Below, one piece after another: positions 15,838-25,643 of a stretch of 64,000 nucleotides of DNA. The notes beneath the pieces were generated by a model. The model saw only the letters and a program-made list of their open reading frames with translations. It was not told the origin of the DNA and did not search any database. A program made the translations under genes and the position numbers. Source of the stretch: Lachnospiraceae bacterium (GTDB taxonomy: Bacteria > Bacillota > Clostridia > Lachnospirales > Lachnospiraceae). How positions within the stretch are numbered: the first letter of the stretch is position 1; each line of letters starts with the position of its first letter. The stretch is from assembly GCA_017387565.1 (NCBI GenBank), contig JAFOEY010000046.1, positions 1 through 64,000 on the forward strand, read 5' to 3'.

Positions 15838-18800
15838 AATAACCTCCTGCTCTTGGTTAAAGTATAGTATTGATAATCATCACAGACATCTTTTAGTAAC
15901 ACCATTTTGTCCAAAGGATGTGACGGATCATAAACGGACAGATAGATTTCACAGTTAGCATGTGCTAAATAGTATTCGTTTATGCCAAGCGGAAGAATCC
16001 ATTTTCCCTGTTCATAATCAACATACATGCAACGATAATCGGATGTACAATCCTGTCCAAAACCGATACAGAATACGGTATCCTTCGAAAGCGGGATGTC
16101 AAATTCCTGCATTAGTTTTTCTCTGTTTAATGTAACATATAAGAAATCATCCCGGGTGTCGCAGTCTGTCAAAGTATTGGATAAATGCTCCAGATTGGCG
16201 GCGAGTACGGATGGGACTTTCACCAGATAAACAGATTTGGAAAAAGGTGTTTCTTCATGCGAATCTTCATCCTGTAAAATTTCATCATAAGCATTTTCGC
16301 CATAGAGACTACTGTAGATTTCTTTTGGAAGATAAAATTCGGTCAGTGGATCAAATACATAGCCACGGTCCATAATCAAACGATATAGATAATAATTGTT
16401 TAAGGGTCTGATATCACTGCCGATTACGGTATGTTCGTTGATAAAGGGGACAACACCACAGGCAGCTTCAAAGCTTTTGGCAAGAGATACTTTTCCGGAA
16501 TAAGGAACCTTTTCATCTAACAGGAAGTAATAGAGCTGTCCGCTGTCTAAGCCAAGCACTTGTACAGAAGGATCAGCAAACTTTAAGATTGCAAGCTGGT
16601 TTTGGTATTGATACAGCTTAGAAAGTGTATCTTTGGCAATAAAACCATTTCCGAGGCGGGGAAAAGCCTGTCGGTTTTCTTCTGAAATAAGAACGGCATT
16701 ATCCGGTATGGGTAAAGGTGAGAAATTAGCACTATATTCCCCAATCACAGAAGATGCACTGTTTGTGACACCGTCAGGAGTGGGAAACTGATAATCCTGC
16801 ATGGTATGAAATCCTGTCATTCCGATACCGACAGAAAGTGCAAGCATGGCATAAGAGGTCTGATGCGATTGAAAAATTTCTTTTCCGTAGCGGATGAAAA
16901 GTATGGGAAGAAAAGCACCAAAAATCCAGAGAAAGATATGTCCGCTTCTGGAAAACAGTCTGCAGACCCAGCTTTCATCCATAATAACCAATGTGTAGGT
17001 ATAACAGACCGGTAACAGTATCAGGCATGCACAGAGACCATAAAATGGCGGTGACAGAAAAGCCTGAAAAGAATAACCGTTTTGAACATAGTTTTTACGG
17101 ATATAGATGCACAAGAGCAACAGACAAATCCAGATTAGAGCCATGGGAGTCAAAAAGCGAACCGCATAATAAAAACAAGTGCGAAGATATTCTGTGACTT
17201 CGTGACCGGAAAAATAGGGTATAAACCAATCCGGAACAAAAATGCCGGATAAAGACAGACCGTCTGCAAGCAATGTCTGATGGGAATAAGAAAGTACGTG
17301 CCTCGCCATACGAATTAGTAAGGGGATGCTAACAACAATCGGAATCAAAAGCAGTACGGTTTCAAAATAAAAAGATTTTTTTTGAATTTCATTAACAAGC
17401 ATCTTTTCTTTGCAAAAAGAATAGAAAACTGCCAAAGCGTAAGGCATACCGGCACAGATTAAAGCCAGACCGAAAAGCGGATAGTAAAGACCGGCAAGAA
17501 AACCGCAAAATACATAGGTATAGAGAAAACGGCGTTTATTTGCACGGATTTCGGGCAATAGGAGTATCAGCAAAACCGGAAGAATAATCCAGGTACGGCA
17601 ATAAACCGGCATATGAAAAAGAAAAGCAAATATCAGGGAAGGGAATGCCGGGATGTGTTTACGGATGAGCACGATCATAAGAATAGCAAATAAAATCATA
17701 GTAAGCACAAAGGAGGCATAAAATGTGGTTGCCTGATTGTCAAATAAAACCGCATTAATAAAGCCCGGAATCATGGGAAAGAAACCGGATACCGGGGCAT
17801 AGTCTCCATAAGCCTGCATGGAATGATTGACAATCTGGAAAAAAGGCAGCATCTGTTCGCCATAATGATGCAGATCCGTAGGGACCATCATAGTGGCAGG
17901 AATAAAGGAACCATATAAAAAAATGGAAAGGATGGAAGAAAGCGATATCGGAAAATCTTCGCATTTTTCTTTATTCTGAAAAAACGCTATGGCGAAAATA
18001 ATGTATAGAGCAATCATTAACGCTACAATACAGATAATATAAGCATTAGGCAGAGAAAACTTCTGTAATGAACCCTGATACTGATAGGTGTTTTTGAGAA
18101 AAATACACAAAAGCAAAGGTAAAGGAAGCTGAAGCACCAAAAGTAACGGATAGGAGACGGATGTCCTAATCCGAAAGTGTTTTTTAATAAAGATGATAAA
18201 GCACAGAATTGTTGCAGGAATAAAAAATAAGAATAAATCATTTTGAAGGACTGCAAAAGCATTTGAGCTTAAAATGGTGGTTGGCCCTGTCAAACTCAGT
18301 ATGGTGGCAAAAGCCTGTAAATCAAAATACAAAAACAGATACAAAGCAATATACTTGTATGCGGTTTCTTTAAAGAGAAGAAGTAAGACATAGAACATGG
18401 CAGAAAACAGCCAGAGATAGGTTACTTCTTTGGCATACAGAATCGTTTGCAATAAAGCGGGCACAAAGATAAGCAGACCATAAATGGCATACTTTTCATC
18501 ATACTTCTCATCCCTTTTTTCATCACGTTTCTCATCACATTTCTCAACATATTTCTCATTGCTTTTTGTGGGTTTTGCAGATACATCTTTTTGCTTTTGA
18601 AAAAAATGAGAAAGCAAGGATAGCCCCAGACAGAGAAAACATCCAATCCAGGTCAAATTCCAGAAGAGGTTCCATTCGCCGGTTTTGTTGCTGCCGCCAA
18701 GCGCGACATTATCGATGATCAGATCGGTAAGCACAGGGTAACCCTCAAAGGCAGAGTCTTTTAGCACAAGATAGAGAATGGCTATTATAATACATACAAC

Positions 18801-18887
18801 CAAAAAGATTGCCGGAGCGGAAAGAAAGAAAAACGAAGACTTTCGGCTGTTATTGTGCAGTTGATTTTTTATATCTTTGGTATCCAT
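15834..18887 (-). CDS. Large polytopic membrane protein, glycosyltransferase-C-like
   Basis: This protein of 1017 residues has more than fifteen membrane segments in its first 700 residues and an extracytoplasmic C-terminal domain of about 300 residues. Multi-spanning topology with a large outer tail, next to a GT2 glycosyltransferase gene, suggests a GT-C-type enzyme or a cell-surface polysaccharide function; no family was recognised with certainty. A charged loop near residues 110-133 holds six four-residue repeats of the form EKxD/EKxx (EKYV, EKCD, EKRD, EKRD, EKYD, EKYA). AGAGGA lies seven bases before the ATG at 18887; another in-frame ATG at 18920 has a closer, weaker site. Confidence 0.7.
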   Translation of the reverse strand: MDTKDIKNQLHNNSRKSSFFFLSAPAIFLVVCIIIAILYLVLKDSAFEGYPVLTDLIIDNVALGGSNKTGEWNLFWNLTWIGCFLCLGLSLLSHFFQKQKDVSAKPTKSNEKYVEKCDEKRDEKRDEKYDEKYAIYGLLIFVPALLQTILYAKEVTYLWLFSAMFYVLLLLFKETAYKYIALYLFLYFDLQAFATILSLTGPTTILSSNAFAVLQNDLFLFFIPATILCFIIFIKKHFRIRTSVSYPLLLVLQLPLPLLLCIFLKNTYQYQGSLQKFSLPNAYIICIVALMIALYIIFAIAFFQNKEKCEDFPISLSSILSIFLYGSFIPATMMVPTDLHHYGEQMLPFFQIVNHSMQAYGDYAPVSGFFPMIPGFINAVLFDNQATTFYASFVLTMILFAILMIVLIRKHIPAFPSLIFAFLFHMPVYCRTWIILPVLLILLLPEIRANKRRFLYTYVFCGFLAGLYYPLFGLALICAGMPYALAVFYSFCKEKMLVNEIQKKSFYFETVLLLIPIVVSIPLLIRMARHVLSYSHQTLLADGLSLSGIFVPDWFIPYFSGHEVTEYLRTCFYYAVRFLTPMALIWICLLLLCIYIRKNYVQNGYSFQAFLSPPFYGLCACLILLPVCYTYTLVIMDESWVCRLFSRSGHIFLWIFGAFLPILFIRYGKEIFQSHQTSYAMLALSVGIGMTGFHTMQDYQFPTPDGVTNSASSVIGEYSANFSPLPIPDNAVLISEENRQAFPRLGNGFIAKDTLSKLYQYQNQLAILKFADPSVQVLGLDSGQLYYFLLDEKVPYSGKVSLAKSFEAACGVVPFINEHTVIGSDIRPLNNYYLYRLIMDRGYVFDPLTEFYLPKEIYSSLYGENAYDEILQDEDSHEETPFSKSVYLVKVPSVLAANLEHLSNTLTDCDTRDDFLYVTLNREKLMQEFDIPLSKDTVFCIGFGQDCTSDYRCMYVDYEQGKWILPLGINEYYLAHANCEIYLSVYDPSHPLDKMVLLKDVCDDYQYYTLTKSRRLL
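18486..18557 (-). repeat. 12-base tandem repeat inside the membrane protein gene
   Basis: Six imperfect 12-base units encode successive EKYx/EKCD/EKRD tetrapeptides in a cytoplasmic-looking loop. The units differ mainly in the third codon. Confidence 0.75.
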
Positions 18888-18931
18888 AGCAGAGTCCTCT
18901 GTAGTTGTCGTAGGAATCATGGTATCCTGTG

Positions 18932-19975
18932 TTATCGGAAATAGATTCTGACAGCACAGAAAATCAGAAAATACAAATGATGTTTCATGAAAAATAAAAA
19001 CAGTTTTTCTGCCGCAGTCAGCTTAGGCATATCGTAGACGCTAAGAGCATGTACGACGTCCGAATCGGTGCATACACTTTTCATATCGGAGCGATGTTCC
19101 GAATACGGAGCTGTTTTCTTTTTATAAATACCGCCTTTGACATGTAAGACTGTAAGGCAGAGAAAGTCGTTCCAAATCTGGGTTTCAAAATCGAAATTGT
19201 TTTTCTGGCGGCTGATGCGTAACAGATTTTCTTTCATGATTTTGATTTTATTCATATAACTGCTGTCATATCGCATGGTCATGGAAGAATCATTCATATA
19301 ATAGTTATAGGGGAAAAAGTCTTTTAATATCACTACTTTTTTTGCATCTAAAAACATGCAGAGAGAAAATTGAAAATCTTCCCCGATGGAAACGGAATCA
19401 CTGCACAAATCCAGATTTTTTAATACCAGATCGGTGCGTACCAGTTTGGTGACCCGGTTTGGATGCAGATGACGTCCCATAAAGCTTCCGTCGTTAATAA
19501 GCACCGGAAACATGGAATTCTTCAGTTCGTCAGGAGAAAAAACATCCATGGGGAATTCCATCTGGTCATCCCATTCCTTGTGGCTGTTGTTTTCATAGAC
19601 ATGATGAAGACCGCAGCAGGCAATGTCTGCATTTTCCTGTGTGATACGTGCAAACAATTTTTCATACATATCCGGATTGATATAATCATCGCTGTCAACA
19701 TAGCCGGTATACCGGCCTCTGGCAAGTTTGCTGCCTGCCTTCCATGCGGAAGTCAGACCACCGTTTTCTTTGTGAAGGACAACGACCTTTTGGGGATATT
19801 TTTTTGCATAGGAATCGCACATGTCAGCAGAACGGTCACTGCTTCCGTCATCGACTAAGATGATTTCGATGTTGGTAAGGGTTTGTGCCAGAACGCTTTC
19901 CATACAGCGGTCCAGATATTGTTCCATGTTATATACGGGAATGACGATGCTCACGTCAAATAAATAAGAATCCAT
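18932..19975 (-). CDS. Family 2 glycosyltransferase
   Basis: This 347-residue GT-A fold enzyme transfers a sugar from a nucleotide-sugar donor, probably to a cell-surface polysaccharide or lipid carrier. The N-terminus has VSIVIPVYNMEQYLDRCMES, then IILVDDGSSDRS, ENGGLTSAWKAG, and the DxD-type metal site GYVDSDDYI. The start at 19975 fits the family, where the first strand begins within about ten residues; AAAGGA is present but 13 bases upstream. An ATG at 20023 would begin inside a dispersed repeat. It precedes the large membrane protein by a few dozen bases and is likely in the same transcript. Confidence 0.9.
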   Translation of the reverse strand: MDSYLFDVSIVIPVYNMEQYLDRCMESVLAQTLTNIEIILVDDGSSDRSADMCDSYAKKYPQKVVVLHKENGGLTSAWKAGSKLARGRYTGYVDSDDYINPDMYEKLFARITQENADIACCGLHHVYENNSHKEWDDQMEFPMDVFSPDELKNSMFPVLINDGSFMGRHLHPNRVTKLVRTDLVLKNLDLCSDSVSIGEDFQFSLCMFLDAKKVVILKDFFPYNYYMNDSSMTMRYDSSYMNKIKIMKENLLRISRQKNNFDFETQIWNDFLCLTVLHVKGGIYKKKTAPYSEHRSDMKSVCTDSDVVHALSVYDMPKLTAAEKLFLFFMKHHLYFLIFCAVRIYFR

Positions 19976-20008
19976 TTGATTTTTTATTTCCTTTCGGAAT
20001 GAAACTGT

Positions 20009-20070
20009 GGGTCCCAAGGTCATACTTTTTCATGTAAACATGAAAAGTATGACTTTTGGACCCTGGTATC
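20009..20070 (-). repeat. Dispersed stem-loop repeat, copy 2 (first module)
   Basis: A long inverted repeat: TCATACTTTTTCATGT against ACATGAAAAGTATGA, with GGTCC/GGACC outer pairs and a GGTATC end. It is the first module of the element at 36358, in reverse orientation. It separates divergently transcribed genes. Confidence 0.8.
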
Positions 20071-20133
20071 ATTATATAAGAAGATGCATGGTTTCGCAAT
20101 TGTTGAAAATATAGTATGATGTAAGTATCACGT

Positions 20134-20205
20134 ATTATTTGTAATAGTGATTACATGAATTGCAAATAATGCTTATTGACATCCAAAACACCGGGAACGT
20201 AATAA
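20134..20205 (+). promoter_or_regulatory. Nested inverted repeat and promoter of the VWA-MoxR operon
   Basis: ATTATTTG (20134) and CAAATAAT (20163) flank an inner GTAAT-AGTG-ATTAC palindrome, a likely regulator-binding site. Directly after it lies TTGACA at 20176-20181 with TAATAA 18 bases further on, a fair sigma-A promoter. Confidence 0.55.
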
Positions 20206-20243
20206 AGTGGTGAGAATGTGATGAAAAGAGGAGCAGAATTATC

Positions 20244-21665
20244 ATGGTGGATGCGTCAATGAAAGACACCGAAAAGGAACGGATGCAGAAAGTAGAGAAA
20301 CTGGCATCCCATATTATGCAGTTGGCATGTGACAGTATCGTTGTGAACATGCGTTTTCTGGATGTTGCCATTGCAGCTTTAAAAAAAGAGGCAAGGTATG
20401 GTTTGAATGGTGCGTCCACGGACGGGGTACACCTGTATTACGATCCGGTCTGGCTGTTAAAACAATATGAGAAAGAACAGGGATTTGCCGTGCGTCTTTA
20501 TCTGCATATATTGCTGCATTGCATTTTCTATCATAGTTACCAATACGGGAAACTGGATACCGCTATCTGGGATCTTGCGGTGGATTTAGCTGTTGAAAAT
20601 ACCGTTCTGGAGTTGAATATTTACGGTTCTTCTCTCAAAAAGGATGATGAACTGAAAGAATTGATAAAATCGTTCCATACAGCGATGAACGATAAAGACA
20701 AAGAAGAAAAGTATCAGGACAGTGTCAGTTGGAATCAGACGGGAAGACCAAAGCGCGAAAAGAAAGCGCATGTTCCTTTTACGGCAGAACACATTTACCG
20801 TTATCTTTTGAAAAACCGCCCATTGCCGCAACAGCTTCATAAGATGGTGGCACTAAGTCATATGGATGAGCATGTAAGCTGGAATGTCAAAACTGAGATG
20901 ACGCTGGGGCAGGAACAGTTTCGCCGTATCAGTGAGCGCATCAAGGCTGATTTAAAGAGCTTTTCCAAAGATAAAAACAATTCAGAAAGCCTGACGGACA
21001 ATCTGGGTGAGGCAACCAAAGACCGCTATGATTATGGAGAAATTCTAAAACGTTTTACGTCATTGGCAGAAGATATGGGTGTCAACGATGACGAATTTGA
21101 CTATATTTATTATCACTATGGGATGGAAACATATAAAAATATGCCTTTGATTGAACCGTTGGAATACAAAGAGGTCCGGAAGGTAAAAGAGTTTGTGATT
21201 GCCATTGATACATCGGCTTCCTGCCGTGGAGATCTGGTAAGGGCCTTTTTGAAAAAAACGTATTCGATTTTAAAGCAGAGTGAAAGCTTTTTTACGCAGG
21301 TAAATGTTCACATCATTCAGTGTGATTCGCAGATTCAGTCCGATACCCGGATTACCTGCGATGAAGATTTTGAAGTATTTATGAAAACGGGGAAGCTTTG
21401 GGGATTTGGTTCTACGGACTTCAGACCGGTATTCGATTACGTCATGGAACAGATCGAAAAGCATGAGTTTGAAAACCTGAAAGGACTGATTTATTTTACG
21501 GATGGATATGGGATTTATCCGGAGTTTATGCCTCCGTTTGAAACGATTTTTGCATTTTTAAATGAAGATGACCAAAAGCCTAAGGTGCCGGTATGGGCAA
21601 TTGAAGTTGTCTTAAGCGAACCGGATATTGAAGGGTTTGAGACGGAAACTGCTGATGAAAAGTAG
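20244..21665 (+). CDS. VWA-like domain protein (DUF2201 type)
   Basis: This 473-residue protein pairs a helical, metallopeptidase-like N-terminal domain with a von Willebrand A-like C-terminal domain, as in DUF2201 proteins. The N-terminal part has a histidine-rich helix (HILLHCIFYH) where a zinc peptidase would have HExxH, so catalysis is doubtful. The C-terminal part starts near residue 315 with a MIDAS-like DTSAS, later GFGSTDF and FTDGYG. Such proteins usually work with a MoxR ATPase, and one follows 205 bases later. AGAGGAG precedes the ATG. The cellular target is unknown. Confidence 0.8.
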   Translation: MVDASMKDTEKERMQKVEKLASHIMQLACDSIVVNMRFLDVAIAALKKEARYGLNGASTDGVHLYYDPVWLLKQYEKEQGFAVRLYLHILLHCIFYHSYQYGKLDTAIWDLAVDLAVENTVLELNIYGSSLKKDDELKELIKSFHTAMNDKDKEEKYQDSVSWNQTGRPKREKKAHVPFTAEHIYRYLLKNRPLPQQLHKMVALSHMDEHVSWNVKTEMTLGQEQFRRISERIKADLKSFSKDKNNSESLTDNLGEATKDRYDYGEILKRFTSLAEDMGVNDDEFDYIYYHYGMETYKNMPLIEPLEYKEVRKVKEFVIAIDTSASCRGDLVRAFLKKTYSILKQSESFFTQVNVHIIQCDSQIQSDTRITCDEDFEVFMKTGKLWGFGSTDFRPVFDYVMEQIEKHEFENLKGLIYFTDGYGIYPEFMPPFETIFAFLNEDDQKPKVPVWAIEVVLSEPDIEGFETETADEK

Positions 21666-21742
21666 ATGGCAAGGATGGAATAATCGAAGCAAATGATATA
21701 AAATGCAGACAGATAAAAGTAAAAAACAGAACATACAGGAGA

Positions 21743-21850
21743 AAAAGAAAAATCGGAAATAAGAAAAATCGGAAATGAGAAAATCGATAATAAGAAAACC
21801 TAAATAAGAAAATCGGAAAAGAAAATTCGAAAATACGAAAGAAGCAAAAT
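21743..21850 (+). repeat. A-rich degenerate tandem repeat
   Basis: Six or more imperfect copies of a 14-17 base unit near GAAAAATCGGAAATAA fill the gap between the VWA and MoxR genes. Similar A-rich repeats occur at 1 and 33418. No gene is present. Confidence 0.65.
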
Positions 21851-21869
21851 TCAGAAAGGACAGCACGGT

Positions 21870-23366
21870 ATGAACATTAAAGAAGCAAAGGATTATATTA
21901 AAGATTCGGTCAGTCTATATTTAAAAAAGGATGAATTTGGAGAATATCGGATCCCGATTATAAGGCAGCGTCCCATTTTCCTTTTGGGAGCACCGGGTAT
22001 CGGAAAAACGGCCATTATGGAACAGATTGCATCCGAGCTAGGAGTAGCGCTGGTATCTTATTCCATGACGCATCATACCAGACAATCGGCTTTGGGACTT
22101 CCTTATATTGTAAAAAAAGAGTATGACGGAGAAGAATTTTCGGTTTCCGAATATACCATGAGTGAAATTATTGCCTCTGTTTATGACACCATGGAAGCAA
22201 GTGGCATCAAAGAGGGGATTTTATTTTTAGATGAGATTAACTGTGTTTCGGAAACGCTGGCACCGTCCATGCTGCAGTTTTTGCAGTATAAAGTTTTTGG
22301 AAGGCATCGCGTTCCGGAGGGATGGGTCATTGTGACGGCAGGTAATCCGCCGGAATACAATAAATCTGTCCGTGAATTTGATGTGGTTACCATGGACCGG
22401 TTGAAGGTCTTGGAAGTTGAAGCTGATTACGAGACCTGGAAACGTTATGCACGAGAAGTTTCCATTCATGGTGCGATTTTAAGTTTTCTGGAAATCAAAA
22501 AAGAATATTTTTATCATATAGAAACAACCGTTAAAGGCAGATTATATGTAACAGCCAGAGGTTGGGAGGATTTGTCTCAGATTCTGTATTTATACGAAGA
22601 GGATAAGCTGCCGGTAACCGAAAATCTGATTGGGCAGTATATCCGTAATGACAAAATTGTAAAAGAATTTCTGGCATATTATGATTTATATCAAAAATAT
22701 AAAAAGGATTATCATGTGGATGAAATACTGGATGGTAACGCAGATGAAAACGTTGTGAAAAAAGCAGAGCAGGCTCCTTTTGACGAACGCCTCTCTCTGC
22801 TTGGTATGTTAATTGACCGGGTTATGGCTAATATCCGCGAAAACATGGAAACGGCAGCATATCTGCAGGAAATCATGATTCCGTTAAAAGCAGTCAAGGC
22901 TGCTGACAATACCATGGAAATGTTGAATGTCCAGATTGACGCAAGAGAAAAACTGTTGCAAAATCAGATGAGAAGCGGAGCTTTATCCGCGGCGGATAAG
23001 CGTAAGCATAAACGGATGATTCGTTTTATGGAAGAAGCCAAGAGCCATGCAGTCAAAGAAAATGCAACCGGCAATGAAGAAATTTTTGCGGTGATAAAAG
23101 CTGATTTTGACGGGGAAGTTTCTAAAATGAAACGGACGACAGCAGTTTGCCAGAAACAACTGGATGCTTTATTTGGTTTTGTGGATGAAGCTTTTTCAAA
23201 TGGAAATGAAATGCTGATTTTGGTTACGGAGCTGACCGTCAACAACGATTCGGCTGCTTTCATTGCAACCTTTGGCTGTGATGCTTATCAGAGACATAAT
23301 GAACAGTTGCTGTTATCCGAGAGAAGTGATAAGCTGATAGCGGAAATTAAAGAGTTAAAATTGTAA
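21870..23366 (+). CDS. MoxR-type AAA+ ATPase
   Basis: This 498-residue AAA+ ATPase belongs to the MoxR-like group of chaperones that act with VWA-domain partners. Walker A is GAPGIGKTA (about residues 37-45), Walker B is GILFLDEINC, and the sensor-like VTAGNPPEYN follows. After the core ATPase (to about residue 300) there is a long helical tail of about 200 residues with high charge, likely a partner-binding arm. AGAAAGGACAGC precedes the ATG. It is flanked by the VWA protein and the leucine-rich-repeat protein, suggesting one complex. Confidence 0.85.
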   Translation: MNIKEAKDYIKDSVSLYLKKDEFGEYRIPIIRQRPIFLLGAPGIGKTAIMEQIASELGVALVSYSMTHHTRQSALGLPYIVKKEYDGEEFSVSEYTMSEIIASVYDTMEASGIKEGILFLDEINCVSETLAPSMLQFLQYKVFGRHRVPEGWVIVTAGNPPEYNKSVREFDVVTMDRLKVLEVEADYETWKRYAREVSIHGAILSFLEIKKEYFYHIETTVKGRLYVTARGWEDLSQILYLYEEDKLPVTENLIGQYIRNDKIVKEFLAYYDLYQKYKKDYHVDEILDGNADENVVKKAEQAPFDERLSLLGMLIDRVMANIRENMETAAYLQEIMIPLKAVKAADNTMEMLNVQIDAREKLLQNQMRSGALSAADKRKHKRMIRFMEEAKSHAVKENATGNEEIFAVIKADFDGEVSKMKRTTAVCQKQLDALFGFVDEAFSNGNEMLILVTELTVNNDSAAFIATFGCDAYQRHNEQLLLSERSDKLIAEIKELKL

Positions 23367-23377
23367 GGAAAACAGAT

Positions 23378-24319
23378 ATGTCATTCGAAGTTCTTACCTA
23401 TGAAAAAGATGGTGTGATTTTAGAATATCAGGTTTTGGCGAAAGGGGTGGCCATTACAGGCTATCAGGGAATGCGCAGCGAACTGCATATTCCGGCTAAG
23501 ATTGATGGTTACCCGGTAACAACTATTCAGAAAAAGGCTTTTTTTAATGTTGCCGGATTGTACCGGGTATTTATTCCGGATACGGTCTGTGCCATCGGTG
23601 ACTGGGCGTTTTCCCACTGCAGAGATCTGGAAGAAGTTTTTTTGAAAAGAAAAGCATATGAGTTTGGACGTTCAGTCTTTTTGGAGTGTGACAGTTTAAA
23701 AAGAATTTGTGTTCTTGAGATTGGCGAGGATGAGGTACCAAAAGAAAAAGAAAGCTTTGTGCTGGGATTTGGAGCCTTATTAGCTGCAACCTGCGGCATT
23801 CTGGATGCGCCCTATCTGTTTTATACGGATATCAAAGATGATGCCGAGTGGTTATCTTTATGGGATGCAAAAATGTTTTCGATACTTCGGGAAGATGATA
23901 TGGAAGGATATACTCAGGTCCTTTTATGCGGCGAAGAGGATTATGGCAGTAAGGAAAACAGTCTGGATTTCTTTTTGTCGGAAAAAAGAAAGCGGAAAGT
24001 CCGACTGGCATATTTGCGGCTTTTGTTTCCGAACGGCTTGAAATCTTCTGATGAGCAGGAGTTGAAGCAGTATTTGCTTGATCATACTATGGGATGTGAG
24101 AGTGCGGAAACCTGGCTGGTCTTAAAAGAAGAACATGCATATGATACGGATTATATTGCTTTGTTTTTGGAAACCGGCTGTGTCAGTCTGGAAAATTTTG
24201 ATGACTTACTTTTGGATTTGTCATCAGAATATCCGCAGCTTAAGACGTATCTGATGCGTTATAAAGAAGAAACACTGGGTGGTTCGGATTTTTTTGCCGG
24301 ACTGGATTTAAATCTATAA
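23378..24319 (+). CDS. BspA-type leucine-rich-repeat protein
   Basis: This 313-residue protein starts with a BspA-like (LRR_5) repeat region of about 120 residues, seen in PAKIDGYPVTTIQKKAF, VFIPDTVCAIGDWAF and similar units spaced about 23 residues apart. The remainder is acidic and matches no family I recognise. No signal peptide is seen, so it is probably cytoplasmic, unlike many surface BspA proteins. It lies 11 bases after the MoxR gene and 18 bases before the pyrophosphorylase gene, so all are likely cotranscribed. A role as a scaffold for the MoxR-VWA pair is a guess from position. Confidence 0.7.
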   Translation: MSFEVLTYEKDGVILEYQVLAKGVAITGYQGMRSELHIPAKIDGYPVTTIQKKAFFNVAGLYRVFIPDTVCAIGDWAFSHCRDLEEVFLKRKAYEFGRSVFLECDSLKRICVLEIGEDEVPKEKESFVLGFGALLAATCGILDAPYLFYTDIKDDAEWLSLWDAKMFSILREDDMEGYTQVLLCGEEDYGSKENSLDFFLSEKRKRKVRLAYLRLLFPNGLKSSDEQELKQYLLDHTMGCESAETWLVLKEEHAYDTDYIALFLETGCVSLENFDDLLLDLSSEYPQLKTYLMRYKEETLGGSDFFAGLDLNL

Positions 24320-24337
24320 GGGGAAGGAAAGTGCAAT

Positions 24338-25564
24338 ATGAATTATCAGGAAGCATTAAACAAATGTAAAGAGTGGGATCAGGAACATGTTCTGCAGTAT
24401 TATGAGGAACTGAGTGAAAAAGAAAAACAGGAGCTTTTAACCCAGATTGAGGAAACGGATTTTTCTGTTCTAAACAGTCTAAAGAATTTGGAGAGTATTG
24501 CAAAGAAGGGGGTTGTTTCTCCACTTCCGTCTATGCAGCTTAGTGAAATTGAACCGATGAAAGAGCATTATGAAACAGTTGGTTTAGAAGCCATCCGACA
24601 GGGAAAGGTCGGTGCGGTTTTACTTGCGGGCGGCATGGGTACCCGTCTTGGAAGTGATGCACCAAAAGGGGTTTACAACATTGGTCTGACAAGAGATTTG
24701 TATATTTTTGAATGCCTGATTAACAATATGATGGATGTTGTAAAAAGAGCGGATGCATGGATTCCTCTTTTTGTTATGACCAGCGACAAAAATCATGATG
24801 CAACGGTAAACTTTTTTGCTGAGCATGATTATTTTGGATATAACAGCGAAAAAGTCTGGTTCTTCAAGCAGGAAATGGCTCCGGCAAGTGATTATAACGG
24901 CAAAATATACATGGAAGCTAAGAATAAAATGTCAACGTCTCCGAATGGAAACGGCGGATGGTTTATTTCCATGGCGCGAAACGGACTATTAGATGTTGTG
25001 CACAAAAGTGGAATTGAGTGGTTAAATGTTTTTGCGGTAGATAATGTATTGCAGAAAATTGCAGATCCTCTTTTTGTCGGTGCGGTCATTGAGAAGAATG
25101 TGGAAGTCGGAGAAAAAGTAGTCCGTAAAGTTAATCCGGATGAAAAGCTGGGTGTTGTCTGTTTAGAGGATGGCAGACCGTCGATTGTGGAATACTATGA
25201 ATTGACGGAAGAAATGCGTGATGAACGCGATGAGAATGGCGATTATGCATACAATTTCGGAGTGATTTTAAATTATCTGTTCTCTGTCAGTGCCTTAGAA
25301 CGTATTATGTCCCGTAAACTGGCACTCCATGTTGTAGAAAAGAAAATTCCCTATCTGGATAAGTCCGGAAATCCGGTTAAGCCTGAGGAACCCAATGGAT
25401 ATAAGTATGAACAACTGGTATTAGACATGATTCATGAATTGGACAGTTGCCTCTCTTTTGAGGTAGTAAGAGAGCATGAGTTTGCACCGATAAAAAATAA
25501 GACCGGTGTTGACAGCGTGGATTCTGCCAGAGAGCTTTTACAAAAAAATGGTGTATCTTTATAA
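24338..25564 (+). CDS. UDP-sugar pyrophosphorylase, UDPGP type
   Basis: This 408-residue enzyme belongs to the eukaryote-like UDPGP family, which joins UTP and a sugar-1-phosphate to make UDP-sugars such as UDP-GlcNAc or UDP-glucose. The nucleotide-binding motif is LLAGGMGTRLGSDAPKG (around residue 95), followed by the uridine-binding NGNGGWF region and a VDNVLQKIADP stretch that corresponds to the sugar/metal site. Which sugar is used cannot be told. It is cotranscribed with the leucine-rich-repeat gene, ending an operon with no evident strong terminator. Confidence 0.88.
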   Translation: MNYQEALNKCKEWDQEHVLQYYEELSEKEKQELLTQIEETDFSVLNSLKNLESIAKKGVVSPLPSMQLSEIEPMKEHYETVGLEAIRQGKVGAVLLAGGMGTRLGSDAPKGVYNIGLTRDLYIFECLINNMMDVVKRADAWIPLFVMTSDKNHDATVNFFAEHDYFGYNSEKVWFFKQEMAPASDYNGKIYMEAKNKMSTSPNGNGGWFISMARNGLLDVVHKSGIEWLNVFAVDNVLQKIADPLFVGAVIEKNVEVGEKVVRKVNPDEKLGVVCLEDGRPSIVEYYELTEEMRDERDENGDYAYNFGVILNYLFSVSALERIMSRKLALHVVEKKIPYLDKSGNPVKPEEPNGYKYEQLVLDMIHELDSCLSFEVVREHEFAPIKNKTGVDSVDSARELLQKNGVSL

Positions 25565-25643
25565 AGATATACAAAAAAGAAATATATAAAATGTTGATAT
25601 ACAATATGATGCACTAATTGATTTCGTTGTGAATCGATTCTGT

